DNA of 64,000 nt from Parapristionchus giblindavisi (GCA_943737045.1 CALSFV010000337.1:186001-250000), one strand, 5' to 3'. Shown: positions 22,190-34,260, counted from the stretch's first letter. Notes: a model not told the origin generated them from the letters alone. Numbers and translations: made by a program.

Positions 22190-23456
22190 CTTTGAGGATA
22201 CGGTAGATTCGGGCGGATAAAGTTTATTCAAACCTTTGCCAATCTCAACTGAATATATAATTCGATTCTATTTTGACTATTTTTACAATAATCATGATTA
22301 TACGCCGAACACATTTCTTTATTATTCTTTTGTAAGATGTAAGGTGTACGATATGCTCAATATTGATATCGTACACCTTACATCAATGTATGAACGACAG
22401 CATAACAGGATTGCCGTAGTAAGTGTACATCATGCCCATTTCGAAGTTCAAAGTTTATTGTGAGATACATATTGTATTCGTTCTATATCCACCGTGTAAA
22501 TGCAGCAAAACAAATAACAACGTAAGAAAGTTGGTTCACGATTGATAGATAAATTCTATGGGACCTCAATATCTAGTCATTCTAATTCTGCAATTCTCTT
22601 GTCATTTACGAAAAATTAACGAGAATGCATCAAAGGAAAATTGGCACAAGAGTAGAGTATAATGGACGATCTTTTTTCTTTCTGTATCCTTCTACTGGGA
22701 ATCGAACTCTCGGGCCGACCAACCGATCGGTTTGATAGCCCGACCTCTTATCCACTAGACCACGGGTCCCTATTGAAAAGCATTTCAAACGATCTAGATA
22801 TACAGACCCACTCCCATACTTACATACCGATGTATGGCTCCGCCCCTTTCTGATGAACGGTTATTATAAGCCAATTCTAGCCCCGCCCATTTTACTTCGC
22901 GGGCTAGGACACTTTTTGAAAACCGTAACACACCCAAAATCTTTATTCATTTAAAAAAAGACCCCCGTAGAAGGCAGAGATGACGGCGGGAAGCGAGGGC
23001 TGCGTCCTACTTCTGCAGATGACCGTCGAGTAGTTCATCCTTGAAAATGACGAAGGTCTGAGTGATGTCGTCAATGCTATTGATAAAAACAATCCTGTAG
23101 CATGAGATATTAACATAAATTCAAAGAATATACAACGATCTCATCTTCTTACAATTAGCACACTTTTGGTGTGTTTACAAACATGATTTTTGTTCGCAAA
23201 AGTTGGCAAAACGTTCTCTCCTGTTGATACTTCAGAAACAAAGCACATTCTAACTCATACAATGTTCAAAAGATTCGACAAGATAGTAAAAGATGCCTTT
23301 CCCCTTTTCACACGCACTTTCTCGTTTTCATCCTCTTTTCGCGAGTTTTAAACACAAAATATGTACAAATAGTTATGTGTGTAGAGGGCTTGATGTTGTT
23401 TATGATGTATAATGCAATAATTATTGATTTATTGATTTATTGATTTCTCCAATCAG
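22190..23456. other. no protein gene seen
   Basis: AT-rich sequence with a short inverted repeat (gtaaggtgtacgatatgctc against ...atcgtacaccttac, 22335-22382), the tRNA-like sequence below, and intron-18 sequence from about 23370 leading to E19. Confidence 0.4.
22690..22771 (-). tRNA. tRNA-like sequence, possible pseudogene
   Basis: On the minus strand, TGGTCTAGTGG fits the internal A box and GTTCGATTCCC fits the B box, about 50 bases apart. Between them 'tcgggctatcaaaccga' can form an anticodon arm with loop CTATCAA (anticodon ATC, an unusual choice for Asp) with one mismatch. The variable region is long (about 15 bases). The T and acceptor stems pair poorly, so a tRNA-derived relic is more likely than a working gene. 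Confidence 0.35.
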
Positions 23457-23983
23457 GTGAGAAGGGCACCGCGTACACGCTTCTGACGGATGCGGATCGA
23501 GAGATGGCCGGACACTATGTCTGTAATCTAGAGAGTGTCAACCAGGAGGTATACTGTAGTCGTACACAAAAGAGGGGTACTGTAATCATACAACCAGGAG
23601 GCATACTGTAGTCGTACCTAAACATACTGTAGTCATCAATCAATCAATGCATTCTTATCATGCATAATGCAAATACACATGTAATGTATGCAGACAATTT
23701 GGCTGGGGAACCAGTGGCATGACCACTTTTGCCAAAAAAAGAATCTCTGTAGTGCTGTTCACCTATGACTGTAGTCAATCCATAATTTCCAAATTAATTG
23801 ATAACCCACATATCAATATCGATAATCTCATCAGGTGCCCAAGCCCCTGCTGGATATGGCCATGAAGTCGGTTCAAGGCAGCGCGTCGGCAATACGGCTC
23901 GGCGCCGCCCCAATCCGGTCCCCATGCCCGTTTCGGTCTCGGTTACAAGCCCAAGACCAGACCGGGTCCTGGAGCCGGCAAGG
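23457..23983 (+). pseudogene. DDX42: DDX42-like run E19-E20 with frameshift
   Basis: E19 at 23457-23548 (GEKGTAYTLLTDADREMAGH...) is intact apart from YVRNL to YVCNL. E20 at 23835-23983 has lost 5 bases after AMKS (the GW codons), shifting the frame. Its donor is normal and E21 follows at 26260, beyond a 2 kb insertion in intron 20. Confidence 0.85.
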
Positions 23984-24019
23984 GTGAGATATCTTTATAT
24001 TTATTATGGATGGAGTTTG

Positions 24020-24140
24020 TTTTGGAAAAAAAGCATACAATGACAAAATTTGAAACTCTCCGATCTCGAAATGCTCTCTCGCTTTCTTTGTCAGCGGGAG
24101 AGCGCTGCCAGTGAGGAGTGCCAAATTAGCTCGGAATGTA
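24020..24140. repeat. GGCACA foldback family, copy 4
   Basis: Contains 'gaaactctccgatctcg', 'gtcagcgggagagcgctgcc' and 'agctcggaatgtacctttac', pairing as in the copy at 52846-52964, also in intron 20. Confidence 0.5.
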
Positions 24141-24164
24141 CCTTTACTGTACATGCAAACCTAT

Positions 24165-26152
24165 ATATGAGAGGAATCGCCAGAGGTTCGACCACCCCCC
24201 GGACATAGAAATTTCGACCCCCTGAAAAATTCAGATTAAGTACTTTGAACGATGCTCTACCGAACTGCGTTGGCCGAATTTGCATATCTGCTCTCATTTT
24301 CGAGTTACGGTAGGTCAAAGTTGGCAGGTACGGTATTTTTGGCTCGAGTGTGCGTCAGAAAAATGATCATAACTCCGTTCAAAATAATGATAGACACTTT
24401 TTCAAAAAAAGGATCGAAAGAGGAGAATTTGTGCAACATTTCCCAGTTGATGACCTCATTTGTCGACCATGCGCCGGTGCGGGGCGGTCGGTTTTATGAA
24501 AAAGTGACGTAACTTTCCTAATCGGAAAAAGTGAACTTTGCTTCTATGCGCGTTTTGTTGCATCCATATGTGTCTAAAAATGACCCAAGTTTCAGAGGAT
24601 TTGAGAAATGCAAAAAAAAAAAGCGTTGATTTTAGTGACGCGACCTCGGACCTGACATTGGAAAGAACGGCTTATTCCTTTATCAAGAGACAGCAAAGGT
24701 GCTTAAATGACTCAAAAACATTCAAAAAACAATAGGAGCTCAAAATACCCATATATGACAGTTATTTGAAACACAAAATCACCGAATTCCGAAAAAGTTG
24801 AAAAAAACCCATATTTTGCTTTTCCACGTGGAAAAAACGTCTCAGTAATGTTAATTAATCTTTATAATATTTCTTATAATGTTTTTGAACATTTTTGTTT
24901 TTGGAAGTGAAGGCCTATCTGCTCTTAGAGCCGAGATATCCGCCATCGAGATTACACGCGCGCGCCCCAACTCCGCACGATGTGTTGCCATAAAATGATC
25001 GTTTTCCAGCTCAGAATGACTCAAAACAACTTGTTTCATCATTCTTATCACGAAAAAAAACCTTGGAACAAGTTTTCTGTGTCTGTAAAAATCAGCAAAA
25101 GATTTGGATCGAACCAGGGTTCGAACCCGCTCGGTGGTAAAGGTAAAGAAGTAAAGAGGTACCGCTCTAAAAACACCGAGCGGGTTCGAACCCCGGTTCG
25201 ATCCAAATCTTTTGCTGATTTTTACAGACACAGAAAACTTGTTCCAAGGTTTTTTTTCGTGATAAGAATGATGTAACAAGTTGTTTTGAGTCATCCTGAG
25301 CTGGAAAACGTTCATTTTATGGCAACACATCGTGCGGAGTTGGGGCGCGCGCGTGTAATCTCGATGGCGGATATCTCGGCTCTAAGAGCAGATAGGCCTT
25401 CACTTCCAAAAACATAAATGTTCAAAAACATTATAAGAAATATTATAAAGATTAATTAACATTACTGAGACGTTTTTTCCACGTGGAAAAGCAAAATATG
25501 GGTTTTTTTCAAATTTTTCGGAATTCGGTGATTTTGTGTTTCAAATAACTGTCATATATGGGTATTTTGAGCTCCTATTGTTTTTTGAATGTTTTTGATT
25601 CATTTAAGCACCTTTGCTGTCTCTTGATAAAGGAATAAGCCGTTCTTTCCAATGTCAGGTCCGAGGTCGCGTCACTAAAATCAACGCTTTTTTTTTTGCA
25701 TTTCTCAAATCCTCTGAAACTTGGGTCATTTTTAGACACATATGGATGCAACAAAACGCGCATAGAAGCAAAGTTCACTTTTTCCGATTAGGAAAGTTAC
25801 GTCACTTTTTCATAAAACCGACCGCCCCGCACCGGCGCATGGTCGACAAATGAGGTCATCAACTGGGAAATGTTGCACAAATTCTCCTCTCTCGATCCTT
25901 TTTTTGAAAAAGTGTCTATCATTATTTTGAACGGAGTTATGATCATTTTTCTGACGCACACTCGAGCCAAAAATACCGTACCTGCCAACTTTGACCTACC
26001 GTAACTCGAAAATGAGAGCAGATATGCAAATTCGGCCAACGCAGTTCGATAGAGCATCGTTCAAAGTACTTAATCTGAATTTTTCAGGGGGTCGAATTTT
26101 CTATGTCCGCGGACCCTCTGAAACGGTCGATTCTCTCGCGATTCCTCTCATA
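24165..26152. mobile_element. 2 kb palindromic element in intron 20
   Basis: Ends atatgagaggaatcgc and gcgattcctctcatat. The arms of about 970 bases are almost exact reverse complements, meeting near 25158 around a spacer (gtaaaggtaaagaagtaaag) flanked by 'gggttcgaacccgctcgg' and its complement. The other E20-E21 copy at 53262-53283 lacks it (acatgcaaaa...cattataaac) and is an empty site. Reading frames inside are hairpin by-products; no transposase is seen. Confidence 0.8.
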
Positions 26153-26259
26153 TGTATGTTCATTAAAAACAATTCATTTATTTGGTCCAAATTTATTTTA
26201 CATATGGATTTTGGTGGATCAGAGTGTATGTGTTCTCCTATTTCTTCCTTTCTCTTCAG

Positions 26260-26387
26260 GCAAAGATCACAATCCGCTGACGGCAAATCTGACCAAGCCG
26301 GGACCGGGCGCTACCGGACCAATGGGCACCGCCAGTACGACAGGGTCATCGACGTCCAAGGTGGCCATGATGAAGAATGCATTCAAG
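26260..26387 (+). pseudogene. DDX42: DDX42-like exon E21
   Basis: 128-base exon: KDHNPLTANLTKPGPGATGP ... SKVAMMKNAFK, in phase with E20 and E22. It fits the Gly/Ser-rich C-terminal region of DDX42 (human DRLTAMKAAFQSQYKSHFV). Confidence 0.75.
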
Positions 26388-26477
26388 GTACGGTATGATG
26401 GGGGTGGGATTACTGTACGATTGATTACATCAAAACTAGAGTTAATCCTGTTTAGTGCTAGATTATACCGCTTGGTT

Positions 26478-26913
<436 letters not shown>

Positions 26914-26917
26914 TCAG

Positions 26918-27069
26918 GCCTCGTTCCAAGCCTCATTCACTCGAGCATCGGAAACGCTGGCTCCTCCGGTGGCGTCAGACCCGCGTCCAGAGTGGAAGAA
27001 GAAGATTGATGAATTGAAAGTTCACTGCACAAGGAGGTTAGTCGAAGAAGAGCAGATGGGAGAAGTGAT
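26918..27069 (+). pseudogene. DDX42: DDX42-like E22 fused to the end of E23
   Basis: E22 begins ASFQASFTRASETLAPPVAS and continues EWKKKIDEL. A deletion of about 4 bases before the donor shifts the frame relative to the copy at 53723. Directly after the donor-like gttag lies tcgaagaagagcagatgggagaagtga (SKKSRWEK, stop), the DDX42-type C terminus, so intron 22 is largely deleted. Confidence 0.75.
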
Positions 27070-27577
27070 CATTATCGATTTATTGATTTCCCTGATTTAT
27101 TGATTTATGGTTTTTCGTAATCATTTTATTTATTCACTTTTCTCTGTGTAATGTCTATTCCCATAAGAAATGTATAATAAACGGGTTCGAGTAGTGAATA
27201 GTTTGCATGTGTTTTTGTGTTGGAAACGTAACAAATTATTTCATTCATTTCGCGACTGAGACCATCGTTTTTTCGTAACTAAACGGCTAGGAAGGAACTA
27301 TGCATAGATCACATCTTCATGAATGCAAAACCAATTTTCTTATAAATTATTGATCTAATATATGAAATATTTGGTCTTTGATCTCTGTCTCTTTGATTTC
27401 GAGAAGTGAAAAGGACATCAAAATTATTGTAGCCAATCAATAAAATTGTTTAAAAACAATCAATAAATATAGTTTAACAGTTTATACGTGATGGGGTAAA
27501 AGCGAACTAGTCGAGTTGTTGTAGGGTATTCCACAGTGTATATCACAGTTTGAGGATAAGAGTTCGTTCTCGCTCCG

Positions 27578-27702
27578 TTAGTTCGACTTTTTTTAAAATT
27601 CACAGTTAGTTTATTAGCTTGCTTGCACGGTTTGAGTATCGTGCCCTCCTCGACGTCTGACGGAATCTCGACTATCCGTGCGCCGCCAGTATAGTACGAT
27701 AA
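27578..27702 (-). pseudogene. gene X last exon, inverted copy
   Basis: Minus strand copy of the exon at 19061-19183, with SGGARIVEIPS preserved and a TAA end. A T-run expansion near 27588 changes the length. The 3' flank (27250-27577) also matches 19190-19490 in reverse. Confidence 0.5.
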
Positions 27703-27744
27703 CTGAAAAAAGATTGATCTTTGATCTTTGATCTTTGGTCTTTT

Positions 27745-27800
27745 GACCCGTCACCGGAGCGATACCCATGGATCCTGTGCAGAGATCCCGAGAATAGGAT
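27745..27800 (+). pseudogene. degenerate end of exon E1
   Basis: PVTGAIPMDPVQRSRE then TAG, followed by the same 'gatagaaggaaggaggagg' as after 12152. It is only the 3' part of E1. Confidence 0.45.
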
Positions 27801-27904
27801 AGAAGGAAGGAGGAGGAGGTATTTATTGTTAGTTATTATATTTATTCATTTATCCATCAATTGAATGAAAACAGTATGAAGAAGTACGATTTTAAAGTCA
27901 CACC

Positions 27905-28380
27905 CCGAGATATAACGCCAGTCACGAGAGAATCGACCTAAAATGGCTATTTTCGGAATGGGGTGAAAAACATGAAATGAGTTAGCACCAGTTTTCGGTA
28001 CCTCTAGGCATGTACTACCACCCCCCCCCCCCCCAAAGTTCCATTGTGCTACTATCATTCTGGGGCTCACTGCACCGGGTCGGTAATCCGGGAACACAAC
28101 TTTGAACTCAAATATCTCTTCTGTTCAGGTGCATTTATGTGAAAAACTACCACGAGAGTAACCCACGCTATTTTTCCGAGCTCTATCGATCTAAACGAAC
28201 CAGAGGTCATGAAAGTGCTTTCGAACAGCGCTATACTCTGGGACGAATAATTCAAAACCTGTCGATTCGGCGCGGACGAGTCTGAAATATGTCATGTAAC
28301 TTTTCGAGGGCGACAAAATGAGTGGTTTCCGAAAAAAAATACGTTAATGCGTTGGTATGGTTCATCCCCTTGTTAATTAG
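27905..28380. repeat. single arm of the 14.3-15.8 kb foldback element
   Basis: Shares 'cacgagagaat', 'gaaatgagttag', 'cctctaggcatg', 'tggggctc', 'aaacgaaccagaggtcatga' and the end 'ggttcatccccttgttaat' with 14520-14940. A poly-C run is at 28020-28034. The second arm is absent. Confidence 0.55.
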
Positions 28381-29100
28381 GGTTCCGCATTCGTGCACTA
28401 AGTCGTGCAATTCGTGCAGTCGTGCAGAGTCGTGCATCATTTTTATTCATCAGCGACATTTAGCGGTCGCTATTTTTAATGGTTTATCGGAATTTTCTTT
28501 GTTATATAGATGCAAATTCCAGTAAAGTAAAGTAAAGTATTGCTCAGAATTGTTCCGTATTTTCGATTTTACAACTTTCTGCGCTGATCTTCATGTTAAA
28601 TGACATGTGTGTTTCACTCATAGTCAGATGTCTCTCACCAAACCAATTAGTAAAAAGAAAGCAAAAAGTATGGGAACTTAGGATTACCCGAATATTACTT
28701 GTGTCTACTTGTGAACAGTGTGCTAATTTCAAATTTGTTAAATCAATTCGCCAGTCACTTTCATGTCGCGCTGATATAATAACGAACTCAGCCGCTCTTT
28801 AAGATAGTTGAGTCGAATTATTAATCTTCACAAAATTAGTCATACTACTTGTGCCGTTTTCTCTCGTTTTCTCCCGTTTCGTTTTCTTTCGTTTTCATTT
28901 TCGTTTTTTTTTTCGTTTTTTTTTTCGTTTTGACTGTATATCTGTATATGGTATATGTATATATGTATATTTCTGTGTATGTGTATATATATTCTGTATA
29001 TACCTGTGTGGACTATGAGAGTGGATATCATTTTGGAATATTATCTTACCAGCCGTGGCGGAGGTACTGTAAAAGAGTAGAGACAAAGACAGAGAGGAAG
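28381..29100. other. no gene seen; AT-rich with T-runs
   Basis: Short repeats 'gtcgtgca' at 28396-28436, an agtaa run near 28515, and T-rich sequence with gttttc units at 28855-28930. The end (tggatatcattttggaatattatctta) matches intron 2 near 13325. Confidence 0.4.
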
Positions 29101-30191
29101 AGAGAGAGAACGGACGCGATGTGTTTTAACGCGAAATTTGAGCGCTCATTGAAAACTTGGCAAAATACCTAAAAGCATTATGGTACTTCGTGGTGCGCTT
29201 TTATCGTCTGCGCTCTCTCACTTTTGAGTACTTCCTCTCTTTTTCATGCTCTACCTTTCTCTCTGTCACACCTTGACCTACTCCTATGATTCAACAACGA
29301 CAGTAAAAAATATTGTATGATTAGGCGTATGTACCGTCGATTACCGAAGAATTAAATATCAAATATTTGTTTGCGATGATATGGTGATGGTGAAACTTTG
29401 ATTCAGCAGGGAACGCGCCAATTTAAAACATGAAATGCCAAAAAAAGCATTATGATGTGCAGCATGGTGCGCTTTTATTGTCTCTGCCCGAGTATATCGT
29501 ATAATTAGGTGTATTCTCCGTCAGAAGATGATGAATTAAATATCAAATATTTGTTCGGATGATATGATGCACAGCGTTTCAGCCCTGTGGGGAGAGCGGA
29601 AATAGAATTTTTGGCAAGATGCCAATAATGCACATCAACTGAGGGGGCGGAGTCTCTCTCCTCCGCGCCCTTGCAAGCGTCGCGTGTCGCGTCGCGTGTC
29701 TCTAACTGTCTGCAGTCTCTCTCGCCTCTCTTTGTCTCTCTTTTTCTCTCGTCGCCTCGCTAAATTCCGCTCTCGAAACGCTGTGTGATGATGGTAAAAC
29801 TTTGATTCAACAGGGAACGCGCTCATTGAAAACTTGGAAAAATGCCACAAAAGACATTATGGTATGTAGAAATCCGCAAACGTGCATTTTCATTATCATA
29901 TTAATACCGTGTGCGCGATTTCTCATTCATTAATTGGTGAGAAATCATTTCTGAACGACTGCACGTTTGCGGATCTCTAATGGTACGGTAACATGGTGTG
30001 CTTTTACCGTCTGCGCTCTCTCACTTTTGCGTACTCCCTCTATTTTTCGCACTCTACATTGCTCTCTATCACCGATTCTGTGACAGTAGAGGCTATCGTA
30101 TGATTAGGTGTATGTACAGTAGATTACGAAAGAATTAAATATCGAATATTCGCTTGCGATGATATGGTTATGGTGAAACCTCGATTCAGCA
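29100..30191 (+). repeat. tandemly repeated intron-3 units
   Basis: The intron-3 motif (attgaaaacttgg...aaatgcc...cattatggt...ctctctcact...gattaggtgta...gatatggtgatggtgaaac...ttgattcagcaggga) recurs three or four times. Each unit ends in a tttgattca(g/a)cag that mimics the E4 acceptor. Normal copies of intron 3 (13532-13888) have one to two units. Confidence 0.55.
29570..29785. repeat. CACAGCGTTTC MITE, copy 3
   Basis: Same terminal repeats and core (cagccctgtggggagag, gcgtcgcgtgtcgcgtcg) as the copy at 7934-8149. It is inserted in an intron-3 unit. Confidence 0.65.
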
Positions 30192-30268
30192 GGGACAGTG
30201 ACCGTCATAGGAAGGAGGATAAGAAGAAGGTGGAAGAGGAAGAGGAGGAGGAGGATGAGTTGGATGCG
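30192..30268 (+). pseudogene. DDX42: DDX42-like exon E4, truncated
   Basis: DSDRHRKEDKKKVEEE then EDELDA, after which a gtaatttt donor-like sequence replaces the FMSGINKQ codons present in other copies. Confidence 0.75.
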
Positions 30269-30666
30269 GTAATTTTTTTATTTATGTATTTATTTGATAC
30301 ACCCGTGACAGGTGCGACAGCAAATACAGGAGCGATAGAAGAAAAAATAACAATAATAATAATAATGATAGAAAGGACTTGGCGAAGGTGACAGGGGTTT
30401 ATCGATAGCTATCAAATCGCCAGTGATCCAGTTTGAGTGATGTGGACGAGACCTCAGAACGAGAAAGGGACCGTTCAGATCCATGTGAGGGATTGAATCA
30501 ATGGTGCGATATGGCTGTCTTTTGTGAAGGGGTTCGATGGTGGGTATTAGTGAGAGAGAAGGGAGGACGATAGAAGATACGTTAGAGAGATAGTAGATAC
30601 GATGTCATACAGCAGGTTGTCCCATATTTGTCTACCAAACTTGTATTATCCAAACTAGCCTTTCAG

Positions 30667-30857
30667 GCTTCAAAAGAGAAGGCAGAGGCGCTGGCAAAAG
30701 ACTTTTAGCGACGAGCGGGCAAAGAGGAGGAAGCCGCGGTATACTGTAGCTATATTTTCCGTTCGAGACCTGTGATTATTGATTAATTGGCTTTCAGAAA
30801 AACAAGAACACCCTGGGCTGAACGGATATCGACGATGAAGACGTGCAAGAGAGTTAC
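30667..30857 (+). pseudogene. DDX42: DDX42-like exons E5a and E5b, each with a stop
   Basis: E5a (30667-30738) reads ASKEKAEALAKDF, TAG, RRAGKEEEAA. E5b (30798-30857) reads KNKNTLG, TGA, TDIDDEDVQESY. The DIDDEDVQESY part matches DIEEEDDQEAY of human DDX42. This is the only copy of E5 in the window and cannot encode the protein. Confidence 0.75.
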
Positions 30858-31200
30858 GTATATGTGGGTTCAGAAAAATATATCCAATGTCACTAAATTT
30901 GAGTAAGACAGTGTTGAAAAGGTGTAACCATGAAACACGATTCAACACGGTTGAATACCTCGGAGAATGAGAAAGAGATGAAATGATATATATTATATTA
31001 CTGATTACTGTAGTTATTATTGTTATTGTGTTTATCTAACTAGGTATCGAAGTCCACCTGGACAGATGCAGCGAGCTAAGAGTTATTGGACGTGTTCCGA
31101 TTGAATACTGCTTATTTTTATTTGTATCTCTGAAAATATTACAATTTATTAAATTATTAAATTAAATTAATTAAGTGTATTTATTTGTTTATTAAATTAA
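30858..31200. other. E5-E6 type intron joined to E12, no gene seen
   Basis: Includes ggtgtaaccatgaaacacga and 'atctaactaggtatcg', which precede E6 at 62160. E6 is missing and the sequence passes to the ttattaaattaag acceptor of E12. Confidence 0.45.
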
Positions 31201-32043
31201 GGGACGTATCATCGATTTGGTCAAGATTGGCGCCACCAACTTCACCCGTGTCACCTATCTCGTGTTCGATGAGGCCGACCGCATGTTCGACATATATTTT
31301 ATCTACTCCCGAGGGCGCAACGAGAACAATTTGTATATAAGAGTGAAACATAATGATAGATGACTATAGTGGCCGTATTGCAAGATTAAAGATCAACCAA
31401 GGATATAGTAATCTTCCATTAGAAACCGTGTCACCACACATAATGATTGATGTTCAGAGGCGCAAGTGAAGTCGATCTCTGATCATATTCGACCCGATCG
31501 TCAGTGTCTCATGTTCTCGGCAACATTCAAGTCAAAGGTATGGTAGAGGTCAAAGATCAAAGATCAAAATCCGCAGTCTTGTCGTGTTTATGCCTGAGCG
31601 TTATATATGTATTTGGGTAAAAACTATTGATTGATTGAACTATTCATTTATTGATTTTTTTCTACAGGTGGAAGGTCTGGCGAGAGCGGCGCTACACGAT
31701 CCGGTCAGAATCGTACAAGAAGAGGTGAGTCGGCGGATTACTGTAGCATCGATCCAATCAATCGATATTCACTCGAAGACCTACCGTATTCCTCCTTTCC
31801 ACGTAGGAGAAGCCAATGAGGATATTGATCAGCATATGGAGGTTCTGCTCTCACAAGATGCCAAATGGGACTGGCTCACGGCGCGATTGGTACAATTCGT
31901 GGCCGGTTAGTTAATCTTTGATCTTTAATCATTGATATTTGATCACTGATCTTTTATCTTCAAGCCGGCAAAGTGCTCATATTCGTGACGAAGAAGGCGA
32001 ACGCGGACATCGTCGCGGCGAAGTTGCAGCAGAGGGACTTCAA
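31201..32043 (+). pseudogene. DDX42: DDX42-like run E12-E16
   Basis: E12 31201-31293 ([11 protein letters not shown], then unrelated sequence replaces MGF and the donor), E13 31458-31537 (EAQVKSISDHIRPDRQCLMF), E14 31668-31724, E15 31803-31905 (VGEANEDIDQHMEVLLSQDA) and E16 31965-32043. The E15 acceptor is AC instead of AG. The other exons and donors look intact. Confidence 0.85.
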
Positions 32044-32441
32044 GTGAGATTCCGGTTTCACGATCTGATGTTGTAGTGATGGGGTGGTAGCAAACTTCAA
32101 TATTCTTCTACCTCCCATATAGCATCATAATCAGCAATCGTAGTTGAATAATTTATATAAATCGAAGTAATAATAAAAATAATAATAATAATAATTATTA
32201 TTATTATTATAATTATGGTGGCTAGCGACGTGGCTGGTTCGATCTTTGATCTCTGATCTTTGACCCTTCTCTCGTACTTGAATAGATAATACGCACACGC
32301 AGCGATTATATTCATTTTAGTGTTTCCATTGGGGCTGAATTAGATTCGTTACGCGTCTAGTTGTTGCGATTGTTGGATCGTTATTGACCGTATAAAATAC
32401 ACTTGTATATTTGGTACGGGAGTAGCCACTGCGCCCTTCTA

Positions 32442-33112
32442 TTAGGTTGATTCATAAGTCTTGTCGCATTTTCGAGGGGAATGTTTGGGCTATCATTGCA
32501 AAGTCGTACGCTATCAATTACCCCGTCCGTTATGGCAGTAAACAAGTCACTACTACTACTCTTTGAGCGTAGTAGCGAATTGTGCCTAAATCGATTATAG
32601 TAGCTGAAATGCTTCTTCATTTCGTTCCCAGTTTAGTGCACATTCGACAGGTTATGTTGTTTTCTTTCTATCCGATCTAAAACCACCCGATGTCCACACC
32701 CGTATGGCGGTAGGATACAACACTAAGGCCCCTAGTATACGCACTGTGCAAGGTTTGTTCAAACGCTTCGAGAGGGGGGGGGGGGTGGGTACGACGTCGA
32801 AGACGAAATCAGGTCCGCGCGGCCCCTCGAGCTGGAGTTGGACGTGCTGCATCAGCACGTCCACGAGTATCCCTATGCTACCACCCGAGGTATTGCGACG
32901 AGTTTTGGGGTGAGCTAACCCACCATCGTTCGGGGCCAACAGGATCTTGGCATGGCCCAGAAGCTGGGTCGAAGGTTACCCCACCGACTGTATGACAAGC
33001 AGAAGAACCGCCGTGCATATCAGGGTCGGAATCTAATTTCGTACGCTCGTACAATGGCTTGGATCGACGGGATGATCACTGGAGATGAGAGGTGGTTCCT
33101 TTACGACAACGT
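32442..33112 (+). mobile_element. mariner transposon relic, 3'-truncated
   Basis: Begins TTAGGTTGATTCATAAGTCT directly after TA in intron 16, a typical mariner end. Frameshifted pieces follow: PSIRTVQGLFKRFERG (N-terminal helix-turn-helix region), LGRRLPHRLYDKQKNRR, and ITGDERWFLYDN, the first catalytic Asp block of mariner transposases. It breaks at about 33112 into intron-7 sequence, so the catalytic C-terminal half and right terminal repeat are absent. Confidence 0.8.
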
Positions 33113-33461
33113 ATCAGATAGGTGTATCAGATAAATAAATAAATAAAATCGGCCATCAGATTCATAATTTTTTTGCTTTCAGGGATGCAATCACATTCCG
33201 CGAGCAATTGGAGCATATGTGTAGAAGCAGGAACGTGAATTCACCGGGTTGATTCGAGGGACAATATTAGTTGTTAGTAATAATAATAATAATAATAATC
33301 TATTGTTTCTTGGACAAAAGAAAATAACGATATTATGTGCAATATATTGAATCAAAAGAAGTACGTCGAAAATACTGTAATGTGTCTATAGATCACAGAT
33401 GTGATACTATTATACTAGTAGTACTATTACTGATCGAAAATGATTTGTGCCAACCTTGTAG

Positions 33462-33517
33462 GAACATGACCTACATGGATACGCAACGACTGCGAATGAA
33501 ATTGGGACTCAATGTAT
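33462..33517 (+). pseudogene. DDX42: DDX42-like exon E8, intact
   Basis: Acceptor ccttgtag, then NMTYMDTQRLRMKLGLNV plus one base, donor gtttatt. Joined to E9 it reads LNVSGHGVPKP, like LNLRVSGAAPPRP of human DDX42, which fixes the donor. Confidence 0.8.
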
Positions 33518-33599
33518 GTTTATTCATATAATTATGTATTTATTTATTTATGTATTATTTTCACTTATCTTATCCTTTCTTATCATTCTAAGACAGTAA

Positions 33600-34070
33600 T
33601 AATGTAATGACGAGATAGTTAGTTTTGATAATTGGACCTGGCATAACCTAACATAATTTATCAGGGGTCGCATAGTTGCGCTGATCAGGTTTTTGGGTGT
33701 CCATTCATCATCAGTTAGGCTCCACCAACGTTGTCCCATTCTCTTTGTAATCTCGTTCCTCCATCTTTCTAGCGGTCTTCCTTGTCCTCTACTAAGTATT
33801 CGATCATACGGTGTTAGTCTAAACTGTTAGTCTCCTTGTCCATCGATTAACATCCATATTCCTTATCTTCTTGGCCCAGTTCAGTTTTCTTCTCGAAGCT
33901 TCTTCCACCCAGTCTACTGTTTCTCTCCGAACGTGGTCATTGCTCAATCGATCCTTCCAAGTAACTTCTATCATACGACGTTCCATCTTTCTTTGGGCGA
34001 CCCTCAGTTCATTCTTATCGGACTCTCTCATCACCCAACATTCACTTCCATAGAGACCTGGCCTGAGCAC
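33600..34070 (-). mobile_element. LINE reverse-transcriptase C-terminal relic
   Basis: Minus strand: LYGSECWVMRESDKNELRVA, then RKMERRMIEVTWKDRLSNDH, and in a shifted frame GRPLERW and ITKRMGQRWW. This is the conserved tail after the RT domain of non-LTR elements (YGSECW...RMLR...W.DR..N). At least one frameshift separates the parts. It is inserted in intron 8. Confidence 0.75.
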
Positions 34071-34144
34071 AGGTTGATCAATGTGTTGATCTTTAATCTT
34101 TAATCTTCAATCCTTGATCTTCAATCTTTGATCATTGTAAACAG

Positions 34145-34260
34145 CGGGTCACGGTGTACCGAAGCCCGTGGCGTCGTTTGCCGATCTCGGTTTCGACGAG
34201 GGTCTCATGAAGGAGATTCGAAAGAGCGAATACGAACATCCGACGCCCATTCCATCACAG
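34145..34260 (+). pseudogene. DDX42: DDX42-like exon E9 (Q motif)
   Basis: GHGVPKPVASFADLGFDEGL then MKEIRKSEYEHPTPIPSQ, donor gtgcga. FGFDEQLMHQIRKSEY and PTPIQ are hallmarks of DDX42; here the Gln of PTPIQ is Pro, which would damage the Q motif. Confidence 0.85.

Noticed and set aside
24851..25330. 159-codon open frame
   Set aside because: It spans the centre of a palindrome and reads both arms; no domain and no codon bias.
33181..33252. Possible exon DAITFREQLEHMCRSRN before E8
   Set aside because: It has a TTTCAG acceptor, but the other copies of this stretch (11700, 54900, 63010) do not keep the frame, and E7 joins E8 directly in the correct phase as in DDX42.
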